The translations under genes and the position numbers were made by a program. DNA of 64,000 nucleotides from CAVPFA01 sp963703655 (GTDB lineage Bacteria; Actinomycetota; Acidimicrobiia; Acidimicrobiales; Bog-793), in the NCBI GenBank assembly GCA_963703655.1, contig CAVPFA010000005.1:1-64000 (forward strand), written 5' to 3'. Shown in pieces: positions 43,885-54,079 of the stretch (the stretch's first letter is position 1; the number at the start of each line of letters is the position of its first letter). A model generated the notes under the pieces. It was not told the origin of the DNA. It saw only the letters and a list, made by a program, of their open reading frames with translations, and did not search any database.

Positions 43885-44000
43885 CGGCGGCGTGCCACGC
43901 ACGCCGAGATTGCAATCGCCCTCGTCGTGTCCATCAAGACCATCGAGCACCACCTCGGAACCATCGACAGCAAGCTCAACACTCCCGCCGCGAGCTCCCT
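43885..44000 (+). pseudogene. Remnant of a LuxR-type helix-turn-helix
   Basis: The + strand reads HAEIAIALVVSIKTIEHHLGTI and then DSKLNTPAAS, which matches the recognition region of LuxR/NarL regulators (N-x-E-I-A-x2-L...S-x-K-T-V-E-H-H-L). No start, sensor or regular stop surrounds it. A fragment of about 35 codons. Confidence 0.6.
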
Positions 44001-44163
44001 ACCAATGCGGCGGGGCCGTGAAGACCGGCGCTTTGTGACGAGAAGACAAAGCGCGCCGTGAACGCGTCGAGGCAACTCGCGGGTCAGAGCGAGGCAAGCG
44101 CACTCCGTCAAGGTCGACTCCCGGACCGTCCTCACACGACGGATGCTGGAGTTGCGGACGGGC

Positions 44164-44480
44164 TCAACAGCCTGCACCAAGTAGATCGCCGCTCTTTGTA
44201 CCGGGGGTCCGTTCAATTAGGCCTTTGAGTCGAAGACGGCGGACGTCGTAGGAGGCCTGTCGGGTGTTGTAGTCGGGCGGTAGAGGTCCGCCATGTGCTC
44301 TGTGAAGCGGCGTTGGTGAGCCCACTGACGTGCTCGAAAGACGCGATGGAGGCGAGCAGGGCCATGACGCGGGGTTCGCCGAATCGCAGCCTGGGGGCGC
44401 GCTGGCCGCCGTGGAGGCTCGGCAGCACGATCGCCTTGTGCAGCCCGAGTGAGCGAGGTTCACCATCGTCGAGCACCGCC
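44164..44480 (-). pseudogene. Remnant of an actinobacterial hypothetical/transposase-associated protein
   Basis: Two frames on the minus strand carry PRVMALLASIASFEHVSGLTN and then YNTRQASYDVRRLRLKGLIER, PGT. These pieces belong together in a widely distributed actinobacterial protein I know only as hypothetical, with the RQASYDLRRLR winged-helix-like end. Here frameshifts separate them. Confidence 0.5.
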
Positions 44481-44690
44481 GGTGGAGGACGCCCCTCCTC
44501 CCTCCTCCTGCCTTCTGACACCGATCCCGCCCGATCCGATGCGTGTGTGGAGGGACTGTCGCGGATAAGAGCAGGGTGGCCAGCACCGGCGAGGAGGGTC
44601 TAGGGTGCATTGACAGCGTTCCCAGCAGCGCGCCCGCGATGCCGTCTGCATCGGCCGGCAATTTGGTGATACGCAGATCGGGGATCAATC

Positions 44691-46445
44691 GTGGGCGGAC
44701 TTAAGGTGTCACGCGTGGTCCGGACACTGGCTCTCGGTCTCGGCACCGTCCTCGTGATTATTGCCACCCCGATGACAGCAGGCGCGACCGCCGCGCCCGC
44801 CGTGAAGTTGTTCAAGGTCTCGCCCATGTCTGTGAGCAGCGCCGGAGGAAGAGTGACCTTGACCGCGAAGGTGACGCATGCCAAGACATGCGCGTTTAGC
44901 ATTACCCCCCACGTCGGTGGTCTCCCGATTACGCGCACGTGCAGTTCGGGAGGCGCCACGACGACGTTCAACATCCCGGCCAACGGCTTGGGCACGAGCA
45001 GGGCCTACACCGTCAAATTGACCGTCAAGGGCTCAGGCGGCACCGCAACGGCGACGAAGAGGATCTCGCAGGCAGCGAAGCCCCTGAGCCGTGTCAAAAG
45101 TGTGGTCGGCCGGAGCGACAGCTTTTGCGCAGTCCTCGTTTCGGGCGGGGTCGACTGTTGGGGGTTCAACGGATTCGGCCAGCTCGGAAACGGCACGACC
45201 AGGAACAGCAATAGGCCGACGGCGGTGAAGGGCCTCGGCGGAAAAGGGACGCTGACCGGGGTGGCCAGCGTCGTGAGCGGTCCATTGGGTTACGGCGACA
45301 GTTACTGTGCCGTTCTCGTTTCTGGCGGGGTCGACTGCTGGGGCTATAACCACGATGGCGAACTTGGCAACGGGACCGCAACCAAGCAGAGCGACAGCCC
45401 CGCCGCGGTGAAGAGCGTCGGCGGGGCAGCCACCCTGAGCGGCGTGACCCAAGTAAGTGCCGAGATTTACGGCTTCTGTGCCCTCCTGAGGTCTCACGGG
45501 GTGGTGTGTTGGGGCCTCAACGAGTACGGCGAGCTCGGCAACGGAACTTTCACCGGCAGCACGTCTCCAGTGGAGGTCGTTGGAATTGGTGGAAGCGGAA
45601 CCCTCAGCGGTGTGGCCAGATTGGTGAGCGAGAACGCCAGTATGTGCGCTGTCCTAACCTCCGCTGGCTTGGTCTGCTGGGGATACGGCCCGAACGGCCA
45701 ACTCGGTAATGGGACAGCGTCCGACAGTGCCGTCCCGACTGCCGTGAAGGGCCTTGGTGGGAGCGGGACCCTTACCGGAGTGACCAGTCTGACCGGCAAC
45801 GGCAACGGCACGAACATCTGCGCGCGGCTCGCGTCTGGTCATGTGGACTGCTGGGGGGACAACACCTGGGGCGAGATCGGCAACGGGACCATTGGAATAT
45901 TCAACGACAGCTCGGTTCCAGTGGCGGTGAAGGGTGCCGGTGGGCACGGGACCCTGAGTGGTGTCTCAAATGTGATCGGCGTGCCGGGCCTGAGTAATTG
46001 TGCGATCTTCACGTCCGGCCGGGTCGATTGCTGGGGGTACAACGGAGGTAGCGTGCTCGGCAATCCGGCGGACGGTGGGACGAGCGACGTTCCCACGATT
46101 GTCGTAGGCGTAAGCGGAAAAGGAACTCTGGGCAAAGTGAGGACTCTCGTCGCCAACGGCGGTGGGGGCAACGGTGCGGGCATCTGTGCCGTGCTGACTT
46201 CTTCCTCGCTGGATTGCTGGGGATACGCTTCTTCGGGGTACAGCACTTCGCCGAAACCTGTCCTCGGTGTCGGCGGGACAGGGATACTCGGCGCCGTGCA
46301 TAGCCTCGCCAGCGACGACAGCAGTGCGAGTTGCACCGTTCAAACCTCCGGTGATGTCTACTGCTGGGGGGAAAACATTGTCGGCCAACTCGGCAACGGG
46401 TCCACCACGAGCAGCGTTGTCCCCGAAGTGGTGGTCGCCGCTTGA
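44691..46445 (+). CDS. Secreted RCC1-repeat beta-propeller protein
   Basis: 584 residues from a GTG. A signal peptide (VRTLALGLGTVLVIIATPMTAGATA) precedes an Ig-like domain (residues about 38-125), then eight copies of CAVLxSGxVDCWGxNxxGQLGNGT. The invariant paired Cys in every repeat suggests structural disulfides. RCC1/BLIP-II-type propellers bind proteins such as beta-lactamase and penicillin-binding proteins; the partner here is unknown. Confidence 0.9.
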   Translation: MGGLKVSRVVRTLALGLGTVLVIIATPMTAGATAAPAVKLFKVSPMSVSSAGGRVTLTAKVTHAKTCAFSITPHVGGLPITRTCSSGGATTTFNIPANGLGTSRAYTVKLTVKGSGGTATATKRISQAAKPLSRVKSVVGRSDSFCAVLVSGGVDCWGFNGFGQLGNGTTRNSNRPTAVKGLGGKGTLTGVASVVSGPLGYGDSYCAVLVSGGVDCWGYNHDGELGNGTATKQSDSPAAVKSVGGAATLSGVTQVSAEIYGFCALLRSHGVVCWGLNEYGELGNGTFTGSTSPVEVVGIGGSGTLSGVARLVSENASMCAVLTSAGLVCWGYGPNGQLGNGTASDSAVPTAVKGLGGSGTLTGVTSLTGNGNGTNICARLASGHVDCWGDNTWGEIGNGTIGIFNDSSVPVAVKGAGGHGTLSGVSNVIGVPGLSNCAIFTSGRVDCWGYNGGSVLGNPADGGTSDVPTIVVGVSGKGTLGKVRTLVANGGGGNGAGICAVLTSSSLDCWGYASSGYSTSPKPVLGVGGTGILGAVHSLASDDSSASCTVQTSGDVYCWGENIVGQLGNGSTTSSVVPEVVVAA

Positions 46446-46599
46446 CTTGCTGACGCCGGCTTCGGCGAGCCTGGGCTGGGCGCGAGAGGCGGCAGCTCGC
46501 CGGACCTCGGCGGCGCCCGGTCAGGCTGCTTTCGCTGGTGCTCGCGACAGTTTCTGCGCCCAGAACGGCACCCTCAGATCGGGTTCGCTTGAAGTCATC

Positions 46600-46721
46600 G
46601 TCTGGCGTCGCTCACCACCGGCACTGCGTGGTGCCCGGTTCCGAGCTCGAAGAGACAGCTCCCAAGAGGCAAGCAAGGTGCCGATGTCCGATGCCTCAAA
46701 TGCCAGGACAACGGTTCGCAC
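46600..46721 (-). pseudogene. N-terminal remnant of a tyrosine recombinase
   Basis: The minus strand reads LLASWELSLRARNRAPRS, which matches the start of the SAM-like core-binding domain of phage-type integrases (x-SWxLxLRxxNRAPRT). The catalytic domain is not present. It lies next to the left end of the first insertion-element copy. Confidence 0.55.
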
Positions 46722-46932
46722 AACCCAAAAGTTATCGGGTTTACGAGCGCTGTTGAACTAGCAGCAGCCTATCAGCTTAGGCGAGATAATCCCAGGTGGT
46801 GGAGGCGAAGGTGGAGGCGAAGGTCTGGGTGTTCACGAAAGGGTGTGAGCTGGATCTGCGCGAGGTGATGAGAACTTTGCCCACGCTGTAGCAGGCGAGT
46901 CGCCACACCTCGTCCACAGGCGCGGTCGGCTG

Positions 46933-47322
46933 CTATCTCCGCCGCTCGGACCGCGGGTCGGCTTCGAGGGCGGCGGCGCCGAGCGCCTCGAGGCGTGCCA
47001 GCAGCTCGTGTGCCCGGCGGTCGTTGTCCACCCAGGTTTGGTAGTCGTCGCGTTGTTCGGCCGAGAGCCATCTGCCCACCGTCTTGTTGGCGACCTTGCG
47101 GGTCCACTGGAAGTAAGGGCCGTGGCGCCGGGAAGGCTCCAGGTGGCACGCGCAGTTGGGCCGCCCGCATCGGGTGCGTCGCTCGAGGATCGTTCCGGGC
47201 AGCACGAGGCCGCTGCGGGCGATGGCTGCCAGCTCGGTTGCGATCTCGCGGGCCTCGGCCCGGTGGCCAGCACCCAGGCGCACGCGATGAGCTTCCCACC
47301 CGGAATCCACCACTTTTGCCAT
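46933..47322 (-). CDS. DUF6788-type transposon-associated protein, copy 1
   Basis: 129 residues with the CGRPNCACHLE motif and the YFQWTRKVANKTVGRWLS core. Differs from the copy at 54080-54469 by two residues seen (Ala/Thr in the Cys motif, Ser/Phe near the end). DUF6788 proteins are found next to transposases; function unknown. The gene is intact though the element is broken. Confidence 0.85.
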   Translation of the reverse strand: MAKVVDSGWEAHRVRLGAGHRAEAREIATELAAIARSGLVLPGTILERRTRCGRPNCACHLEPSRRHGPYFQWTRKVANKTVGRWLSAEQRDDYQTWVDNDRRAHELLARLEALGAAALEADPRSERRR

Positions 47323-47344
47323 GTCCTACTGTATATCTACAGTC

Positions 47345-47577
47345 GTGAGAACGACCACTGAGCCCGACACCTGTGTGGATCCGGCCAGCGCCGCCGCCTT
47401 GGCCATGGTCGCCTCGTTCCGGCCGGTCTCGGTCGACGGGGAGGCGGCGAGCTTCGCCCGGGCCGTCGTCAGAGCCGCTCGACCGGAGAGTCCCGCCCGA
47501 GCCAAGGCGCTGTTGTTCGCGACCTCGAGGCTGGCCGGTTTCGCGGTCTCGGTCGGCCTCGAGCTTGATCCCGAGAA
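47345..47577 (+). pseudogene. Truncated recombinase-like protein of the element
   Basis: The first 75-80 codons (GTG start, TTTEPDTCVDPASAAALAMV...) match the protein at 54492-55421, then the frame runs into unrelated sequence at 47577 and ends at 47704. Confidence 0.8.
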
Positions 47578-47583
47578 GGCGGC

Positions 47584-50000
47584 TCATTTGACGGTGATGA
47601 TATTTGACATCGCTGAATACGGCCCGTCAGCAGAAGTGGAGTATTCAAAAGAGAACCTAGCACCACGCCGCAGGTTTCATTGCTACATTGCCCACTTATA
47701 TTGAACTCGTAATAATCTTGACCCTTTTGCGTCGTAGCTTCAGAGGCCGCAACCTCGTCGTAGAATCCAGCGAAAGCACCATTGAAGTAGTAGGCGAAGA
47801 AGTAGGTTGAAACGCCACTAGTAGGCTTCCACGACACAACCACATTTTCACTACCGACTGCGAACGCACAGATGCTCGTGCAACGGAGACCAGCAATCGG
47901 ACTCGCAGGGGGTGCAGGGGCTGTAGTACCACGCGAACCAGGGCCTTTGACGACGACGGTATTTGACATAGCTGAAAACGCCCCGTGCGTGCCGTTCGCA
48001 GCGACGGCGGCGTATTCAAAAGAGAACCTAGTACCCACGCCGCACTTGAAGTGTACATTGATGCAGATATCGGCTCTATTGAGATTGAACGCGTAATAAT
48101 CTTGACCCTGTCGCGTCGTCATGATCTCAAAGGGCAGGACTTCCTCTGAGAATGCGTCGGGAGTGCCACCATTGATGTAGTAGTCAAATATGTAGTTTGA
48201 AACGCCGATAGTAGGCTTCCACGATACAACGAGATTTTCGCCACGAACTGCGAATGCACAGAAGCTCTTACAAGTGAGGCCAGCAATCGGACTAGCAGGG
48301 ACTCTCGAACCAGGGCCTTTGACGACGACGGTATTTGAGACAGCCGAGAGCGGCCCTTCTCTGGATCCGACGATGGTGGCGTATTCAAAAGACACCGTAG
48401 TGCCCACGCCGCACTTGAAGGTTTCGTTGTAACAGAGATTGTTACTTTTGACATTGAACTCGTAATAATCTTGACCCTTTTGAGTCATGGCGGTAGTGGG
48501 CATAAGGAGCGGGTCGAACTTTCCAACAATGCCATCGAAGTAGAACTGGAAGTCGTAGTACTTAACGAGGCCACTAGAGGGCTTCCACGATACGACCACA
48601 TTTTCACCACGAAGCGCGAATGCACAGATGCTCTTACAACGGAGACCAGCAATCGGACTCGTAGGGGTTCTTGCTATGTTCTTGAGCACTACCTTAGTGT
48701 CGAACCTCTCGCCGCTAGAATCGAACGGCCCGGGGACGTCCAGCGGTTTCGAGCGCGCGTACATCGCTACCGCCACAGGAAAGAAGGCCCCGAATGGACC
48801 GGACTGACCGTTAAGGGCGGCGGTTGCGGCGGTGAAGTGCGTCGCGCCATAGTTCGCGACCTCACCGATCGAGCTCTCCGTCACGACCTGTGCCAGGGAC
48901 CGGTTGAGTGGGGGCGTCGTGTCGTGTTTCTTGATGCTGAACACCCAGCCCTGCGTCGAGTCCTTGATCGCGAGCGTCCAGGCAAAATGGGCGAGTTTGA
49001 CCGAGGCGACGATGTGGTCGCCCGCCGCAACGGGATACTTCGCGATCGGCAACTCCACTTGATGTCCGCCATTGACTGCTGGATCACCGACCAGCTCGTA
49101 CCACGCTGCGTCAGAGAGGACTGCCGTCCCGCTGCAAGCCTCGATCGTGCCGTCCTGCACTACGCTGGTACCTTCACCCACGCCCGGCCACTGCGCCGCC
49201 CAGGTGTATCCGGCGGCCGGGCATTTGATTGCGGGCACGACCCAGTCGGCGCTTGCTGAGGTGAAGCTCTTGCCGGACGGCGCAAAATCCCAGTAGCCGG
49301 CGAAATGGGAGGTCTCCGAGGTCGACGCTCTCAACGTGGCGGGCCTGGTTGTGGCCGAGCCAGCGATGTTCGTGAACACCGCGCGATACTCATACCCTGC
49401 GAAGGTTCCTGCGTCCCCGACGACGAAGCCGGCACCGGCTACCCCGAAGTCATCGACTCCGACCTCGAGCTTGACCGTATTGTTCCTGTGACTCTCGTCG
49501 GCCTGGGGGATGTCTGACCAGCTGGCGCCGCGGTTGGTCGAGACCTGCCAGACACCGCTCGGGGTAGGAACCCCTGAGGCCGCAGCCGTGAACATCACAA
49601 AGTTTCCCTGAGCGCCGCGCTGGCTCTTTGGCTCCACCGTGATGTGCGGAGCTTTAGACGGCTGCTGAATCGTGAAAGCACCTAGCAAGACCCGCGGCGG
49701 CGTGAACTGGGAGGGTGAGGCCCCGCCTTGGCCAAACCTGACTGCCAAGGCCGAAGACGCGAACCCTCCTGGGAGCCTCTGACCACCGCTCGTGAGTATG
49801 GTCACGACACCAGAGACCGTCCCGTCAGAGTCCTGACCAGAGGCAAGCCGGATGCCCGCGGCTGCCATCACCACGACCACGGCGAGCAGTGCAACGACTG
49901 CGGTGGTTGCTAGCAGACGAGCGCTGCCCACCTGGTGCCGAACCGCCGCCACATCAGACCTGCGGTGAGCGCGTCGTTCATCGACATTCGGCTGTCGCAT
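47584..50000 (-). CDS. Secreted G1-type (glutamic) peptidase with Ig and three Fn3-like repeats
   Basis: About 800 residues from ATG 50000. Order: signal anchor (LLATTAVVALLAVVVVMAAAG), Ig-like domain (ITVEPKSQRGAQGNFVMFTA), G1 peptidase domain (SHFAGYWDFAPSG, WAAQWPGVGEG with the candidate catalytic Gln, AAWYELVGDPAV, and QVVTESSIGEVANYG with the candidate catalytic Glu), then three Fn3-like repeats each with ASPIAGLxCxSxCAF, GQDYYxFN and a Cys in CGVGT. The third repeat has a one-base deletion near 47665 (GTGGTGCT for GTGGGTGCT). Restoring it gives GARFSFEYSTSADGPYSAMS and a natural stop at 47584-47586. Eqolisins are active at acid pH, which suggests an acidic habitat. Confidence 0.8.
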
Positions 50001-50018
50001 CGTCCCTACGTCCCCCAA

Positions 50019-50375
50019 CTTGGTTTTGTGTGCCGTTCCACTCTCTGGCGGGAGGCGTCAAGCTAGGGCGGTAACGACACATGGTCGTCTGCCAAGAGTC
50101 CCCGCAAGGAATCCGCTGCTCAGGAGGGTACGCCTGAAGGGACTAACTTGCAATCTTTTTCTAACCTTAGAGCAGGTCTCGTTCGGTCTCGACGGGACCA
50201 TCGCGTGGAGACTCGCCGGCGAGTTGGAGCGCTTGGGTCGACGAAGGCAACCTCAACCGATGGACATGGATCTCACTGACGAGGTCGATTGGGCTGCCGG
50301 TCTCGCGGAGCTCTCGGCTGGCCGTGATGCTCTCTCGCCCAAACTGAGAGAGCAGACAGACACTGCGCTTACTGG
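50019..50375. other. Upstream, mostly non-coding
   Basis: Promoter-proximal part of the G1-peptidase gene, then a region of mixed frames that may be the decayed start of the HEPN-like gene that follows. No intact gene. Confidence 0.4.
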
Positions 50376-50762
50376 TTGGATGTGTCGGCCCTGACGGACA
50401 ACTGGCGAATCAAGCTGCCCGCCATTTTCAGCGCCATGGAAGCCCTACTCGTCCCCGAGAACGCGGGGAGGAAGGCGGGAGCCGTAACAGTGCGGAGTGT
50501 CGCCGTGCATGTAGCGCTCGAACAGAGCTTCTTCAATCCCTTTGAGACCGTGCAGGCCTACCTCTGGCGCAACGCTCTGATTCATGGCGCTCCGACGCGA
50601 CATGTCAACGAGAAGGAACTGGCCGACATCGCCGAAGACCGCGAGATCTGGGCCTTCAGGGTGCTCTCGGACTACCTCCGCCTGGCAGCGGAACCGACAA
50701 CGAACTTGTGGCCCAGTACGAGTGGTCGTGGCAGAACTACAACAATGGCTGGGCGCACATAG
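50376..50762 (+). pseudogene. Apea-like HEPN protein fragment
   Basis: The + frame from TTG 50376 reads WRIKLPAIFSAMEALLVPE, SVAVHVAL and YLWRNALIHGAPTRHVN, which resembles the C-terminal half of Apea-like HEPN proteins (AxxALExLL...R..lvHG). The in-frame codons continue upstream (RHCAYWLDVSAL) to 50350 or beyond but are interrupted by stops. N-terminal part missing. Confidence 0.5.
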
Positions 50763-51369
50763 ACCAGGTGCTGCGGACGGTCGTCGAATCCCACTCCGGG
50801 GGGGACTGGTCCGACACCTTCACCAAGGTCGTGATCATCGACGGGGTCTACCGTGCCGGTCTTGCGCGTGTACTCGGTGGCGAATACTCGACGACTCGGG
50901 CAGCGGACGCCCTCCATGAGGCCAAGGCGGAGATCACTCAAGCGGTGGCTTCTGTACGATCGTTGCCATGCTTCGACACACTCGCCGTTGGCACGATAGT
51001 GAGCGCTCATGCCACCGTCATTGATGCTCTTCAGAACGCGACCGAGGCAAACGGACACGGTCGTTCGCCTCGAAGTACCTGCATTTTCACGCCGAGATCG
51101 TCCCGATCATCGACTCCGTCACGAGCGGGAAAATCGCCAGCTTCTACCGCTGGAATGGTCAGTCTCACCGTGAAGCGCGAAAGGAGGCCCCGCGGCCGAA
51201 TGACGCCTACTCCGGCTACTACGAATTCGTTCTTCGGTTTGCAGCCCTCTACAAGCGCCTCGCAGACTTGAGCCCCTCGCAGCTGACCGTGAAGGGCGTC
51301 GATCACATGCTCATGGTCGATGAGAGATTCCGGTTTACGCAAACCGCCGGAGCCCTGCTTCACCCCTAG
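50708..51369 (+). pseudogene. DUF6308-like protein with a frameshift
   Basis: The frame from 50708 (EWSWQNYNNGWAHIDQVL, FTKVVIIDGVYRAGLARVL) is continued after about 51063 in another frame: FASKYLHFHAEIVPIIDS, GYYEFVLRFAALYKRLAD and VDHMLMVDERFR, ending at 51369. Together they resemble DUF6308-type proteins with FASKYLHFH. One base must be inserted or deleted near 51063 to join them. Confidence 0.55.
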
Positions 51370-51680
51370 TCGCCGATCATCAGAGTCTCGTCGACCCGAA
51401 GGCACTACGGCGTCGCAGATGATCGACCTCCTGCTCGCGGCGAACCGCAGTCTTCGCCAATGCGCTCCGCTGAACGCATCGTTATGAATACTTCCGGCTT
51501 AGCTTAGGAAGACCCCCCTGATACCCCGTCGCCGGTCGGTCGCCCCGTTGGGCACCCCCGCCGTGATCGGTAATCTCCTCTCACCTGGGCTTTGTCTGGG
51601 TTGCGCTCGCCTCGGCCGTCCTGTTCTTCGTGGTGGACTTTGCGTGGGTGGAGGCGAAGGTCCGTGCGCGTCGCGGGCGC
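51370..51680. other. No gene seen
   Basis: Non-coding interval. It contains TGGAGGCGAAGG (about 51650), the same word that flanks the insertion elements. Confidence 0.4.
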
Positions 51681-51740
51681 GTGGAGGCGAAGGGACTCGA
51701 ACCCCTCGGACCTCCTGTCATGCCAGTCGGCTCGATGCCG
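51681..51740 (-). other. tRNA 3'-half remnant
   Basis: On the minus strand the sequence ends with a T-arm (AGGGG-TTCGAGT-CCCTT) and acceptor CGCCTCC followed by A. The T-stem pairs completely. The 5' half of a tRNA (GGAGGCG acceptor and D-arm) is missing. Its acceptor sequence is of the type seen in tRNA-Ser, but the variable arm is not convincing. Confidence 0.5.
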
Positions 51741-52094
51741 TTGCAGCTCGTGTCGCATCATCGCAGGTCGTCACGTTCCGGCCGGTCAATGTGGCCGTCC
51801 AACGGGTCGTCCGAGACGACGTGCGACGCCCTGCGACACTCCGAGACGGGTTTGTTGGCTTTCTGCCGACGGTAATGCTCGGCGCCCGTTAACCGGCATG
51901 GGGTCGGCGAAGCCTTCGTCAACGTGGCGCGTGTTGGACTTGACCCTCAGAGGGAGTTCGGGTCAACCACTGACTGAACAACGTCGTTCCGGTCAGCCCG
52001 CCATGTGGATGCTGAATCCGATTTCCCTCGGCGTCGGCACGAACTGTGCCCGTGGACTCAAACAGCCACCTCAGTGCCCTCAGTGAGAGCGCGC
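51741..52094. other. No gene seen
   Basis: Between the tRNA remnant and the propeller gene I find no coding signal with a start and family. Confidence 0.4.
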
Positions 52095-53147
52095 TCAGAT
52101 CTTCATGGTGGCGAGGTAGCCCTCGGTCAAGTCGTTGTTGGTACCGACCGCGACGCATGCACCGCGGGGGTTGCACGACACAGCTTTGAAACTGGCGGGT
52201 CCACTTAGGTTGGCCTTGCCAGGGGTGCCGCTGGTCAGTTTCACCAGGGCGCCCGAGGCGACCCCTGAGGCGTTGTAGAACGCCCCGACAGCCAGACAGG
52301 ACTTCGCGCTCGCACATGCCACCGCCCCGAGCTGACTGCTGCTTGGGACATTGTGAATGGCGCCGGGAACGCCCCGGGTAAAGGTGACCACGACCCCATC
52401 CCTTCCAGAGCTGGTTCCGGCGTAGCAGGTCGCAGTGTTCACACAGGCGACCCCCAAGAAGTAGCTGGTCGTGGTTGTCCTGGTCTTGCCGGGCTTGCCA
52501 TTAGACACGGTCATGACGGCCCCGCGGAGGCGGCCGACATTGCCGACGCCGGTGCCGACGGCGACGCAGGAGCTCGCCGAGACGCAGGCGATCCCGAACG
52601 GAGTTCCCAGATTCGGAGCGGAGGCCCGGCCGGTTACCCTGCCACTGGAGAGGGTGACCACGAGGGTTCCCGGCTTGCTGTGCACGGTCCCGACCGCGTA
52701 GCAAAGGGTCGGGCTGACGCAGCTGACACCGGTGAACGAGTTCACCACTGGGAAGGCAACGGCGGACTGAGAGGAGCCCGCGATGTGGACGATCACGCCG
52801 TCGGCGGCAGCGTTGAACCCGACGGCGTAGCAATTGGTCGCCGATGTGCAAGATATCGCGTTGAGCTCGTTGGCTCCGCTCGCGAGCTTCGGCGTGCCCG
52901 GCCGGCCCGAGGTAACGTCCACGATCGCGCCACGGATGGTGCCTGGTTGCTGAAGGTCTCCGACGGCGTAGCAGTTCGTCGCCGAAGTGCAGGCGACGCC
53001 ATTGAGACCGACGGTGCCCTTGACCGGTCCCGCCCCAGCTGAGGCTTGGGCCGTCGAAGCGGTGATTCCGATGGGGACGAAGGCGGCGCTGAGCGCGATT
53101 GCCGTGAGTACTGCAACAGACCATGTTCGTCGGCAGTTTCTGAGCAC
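52095..53147 (-). CDS. Secreted seven-repeat Cys-pair propeller protein
   Basis: 350 residues from the GTG at 53147, chosen because GAGAGGGG lies just upstream. After the signal peptide (WSVAVLTAIALSAAFVPIG) there are seven repeats with the pattern GVxCTSATNCYAVGxx, each with two Cys six residues apart. Seven suggests a closed propeller. No known catalytic motif. It resembles the Cys-rich repeat proteins common in secreted actinobacterial proteins. Confidence 0.85.
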   Translation of the reverse strand: MLRNCRRTWSVAVLTAIALSAAFVPIGITASTAQASAGAGPVKGTVGLNGVACTSATNCYAVGDLQQPGTIRGAIVDVTSGRPGTPKLASGANELNAISCTSATNCYAVGFNAAADGVIVHIAGSSQSAVAFPVVNSFTGVSCVSPTLCYAVGTVHSKPGTLVVTLSSGRVTGRASAPNLGTPFGIACVSASSCVAVGTGVGNVGRLRGAVMTVSNGKPGKTRTTTTSYFLGVACVNTATCYAGTSSGRDGVVVTFTRGVPGAIHNVPSSSQLGAVACASAKSCLAVGAFYNASGVASGALVKLTSGTPGKANLSGPASFKAVSCNPRGACVAVGTNNDLTEGYLATMKI

Positions 53148-53334
53148 CGGAGCCCCTCTCGTCGATTGCGGAGGGCAGGTTAGCCCCGATTCGCCGTCAC
53201 TTTGCGCCGTCGCACGCAGGACACGGCCCGGCTCGTCCATCAGCAGGACCAGGTCGCCAGTCTTCCACGAACTGTCGATCCGGCCGCATCGCTACGGTTG
53301 GGTCTCTACGGCACGGCGCTACGTACCAATCCGG

Positions 53335-53600
53335 CCGCCACCCCCCGGCGTCGCGTCCGACACTGTCGCGATCAACTCGGCGCGGTCGTCGATGAGCTCT
53401 ACGCCGTACCCGGCGACCTCAGCCCGACCTGCTGCCAGCAGGTCTGCTGGAACCATGCCGTCTCGCGGCAAGAACCCTTGCACGTGGGCCGCAGGGCGTT
53501 TCGTGGCTCCCCCGCGTCGACGACCGCACCCCGCGTCGTGCTCGGCCAAGGACCAGTGCCGCGCTCAAATCGGCTGCTCCGCCACCGAACCCGTCGGTGT
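53335..53600 (-). pseudogene. Thioredoxin-reductase-like flavoprotein remnant
   Basis: Three minus frames together spell a broken FAD-binding start: SAALVLGRARRGV, VDAGEPRNAL and AAHVQGFLPRDGMVPADLLAAGRAEV, GYGVELI. These follow the order of the N-terminal FAD region in bacterial thioredoxin-reductase-like oxidoreductases. At least two indels separate the pieces. Confidence 0.55.
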
Positions 53601-54079
53601 AGTGGTGCGCCATGTGCACGGTCGAACAGCCCAGGCGCCTGCTTCTGGGCCTCGCTGATCCAATGCGGTGGGCGTGGAAGTGGCAGAGCCAGTGCAGATG
53701 GATGTCGGCGGGAAGTTCCGCCCGATCCCGGATGCTGGTGAGAGCGTGGCTCGTGGCATCGGGATGCGGCGGGAGCTCGCCGTCGGGAGAGGCGGAGAAC
53801 ACGAAGGCACGCTCTCCTCGCCGGCCGCGGCAAGGAGCTCCTGCCAACTCGTCTCTTGTCAACCGGCCTCGTCAACAACTGTTTGTTGGCTTTCTTGTTG
53901 GCTCTTGAGGAATCGCCTCTAGACTAAAAGAGGCGCTGACCAGTCGGTGGAGGCGAAGGTGTAGGCGAAGGTTAGGTGTTCACGAAAGGGTGTGAGCTGG
54001 ATCTGCGCGAGGTGATGAGAACCTTGCCCACGCTGTAGCAGGCGAGTCGCCACACCTCGTCCACAGGCGCGGTCGGCTG

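Larger units (their letters stand above)
46809..47577. mobile_element. Truncated copy of the DUF6788/transposase element
   Basis: Nearly identical (a few substitutions) to 53957-54728. It begins with AGGTGGAGGCGAAGG at 46809-46823 and the TTCACGAAAGG end at 46832-46842, then carries the DUF6788 gene and the first third of the recombinase-like gene. Homology stops at about 47577, immediately downstream of the stop of the G1-peptidase gene (47584). The transposase part is missing. Confidence 0.85.

Noticed and set aside
47469..47580. Extra C-terminus of the G1 peptidase reading into the element
   Set aside because: The tail is the antisense of the element's + strand gene; the conserved third Fn3 repeat ends at 47584 once one base is restored.
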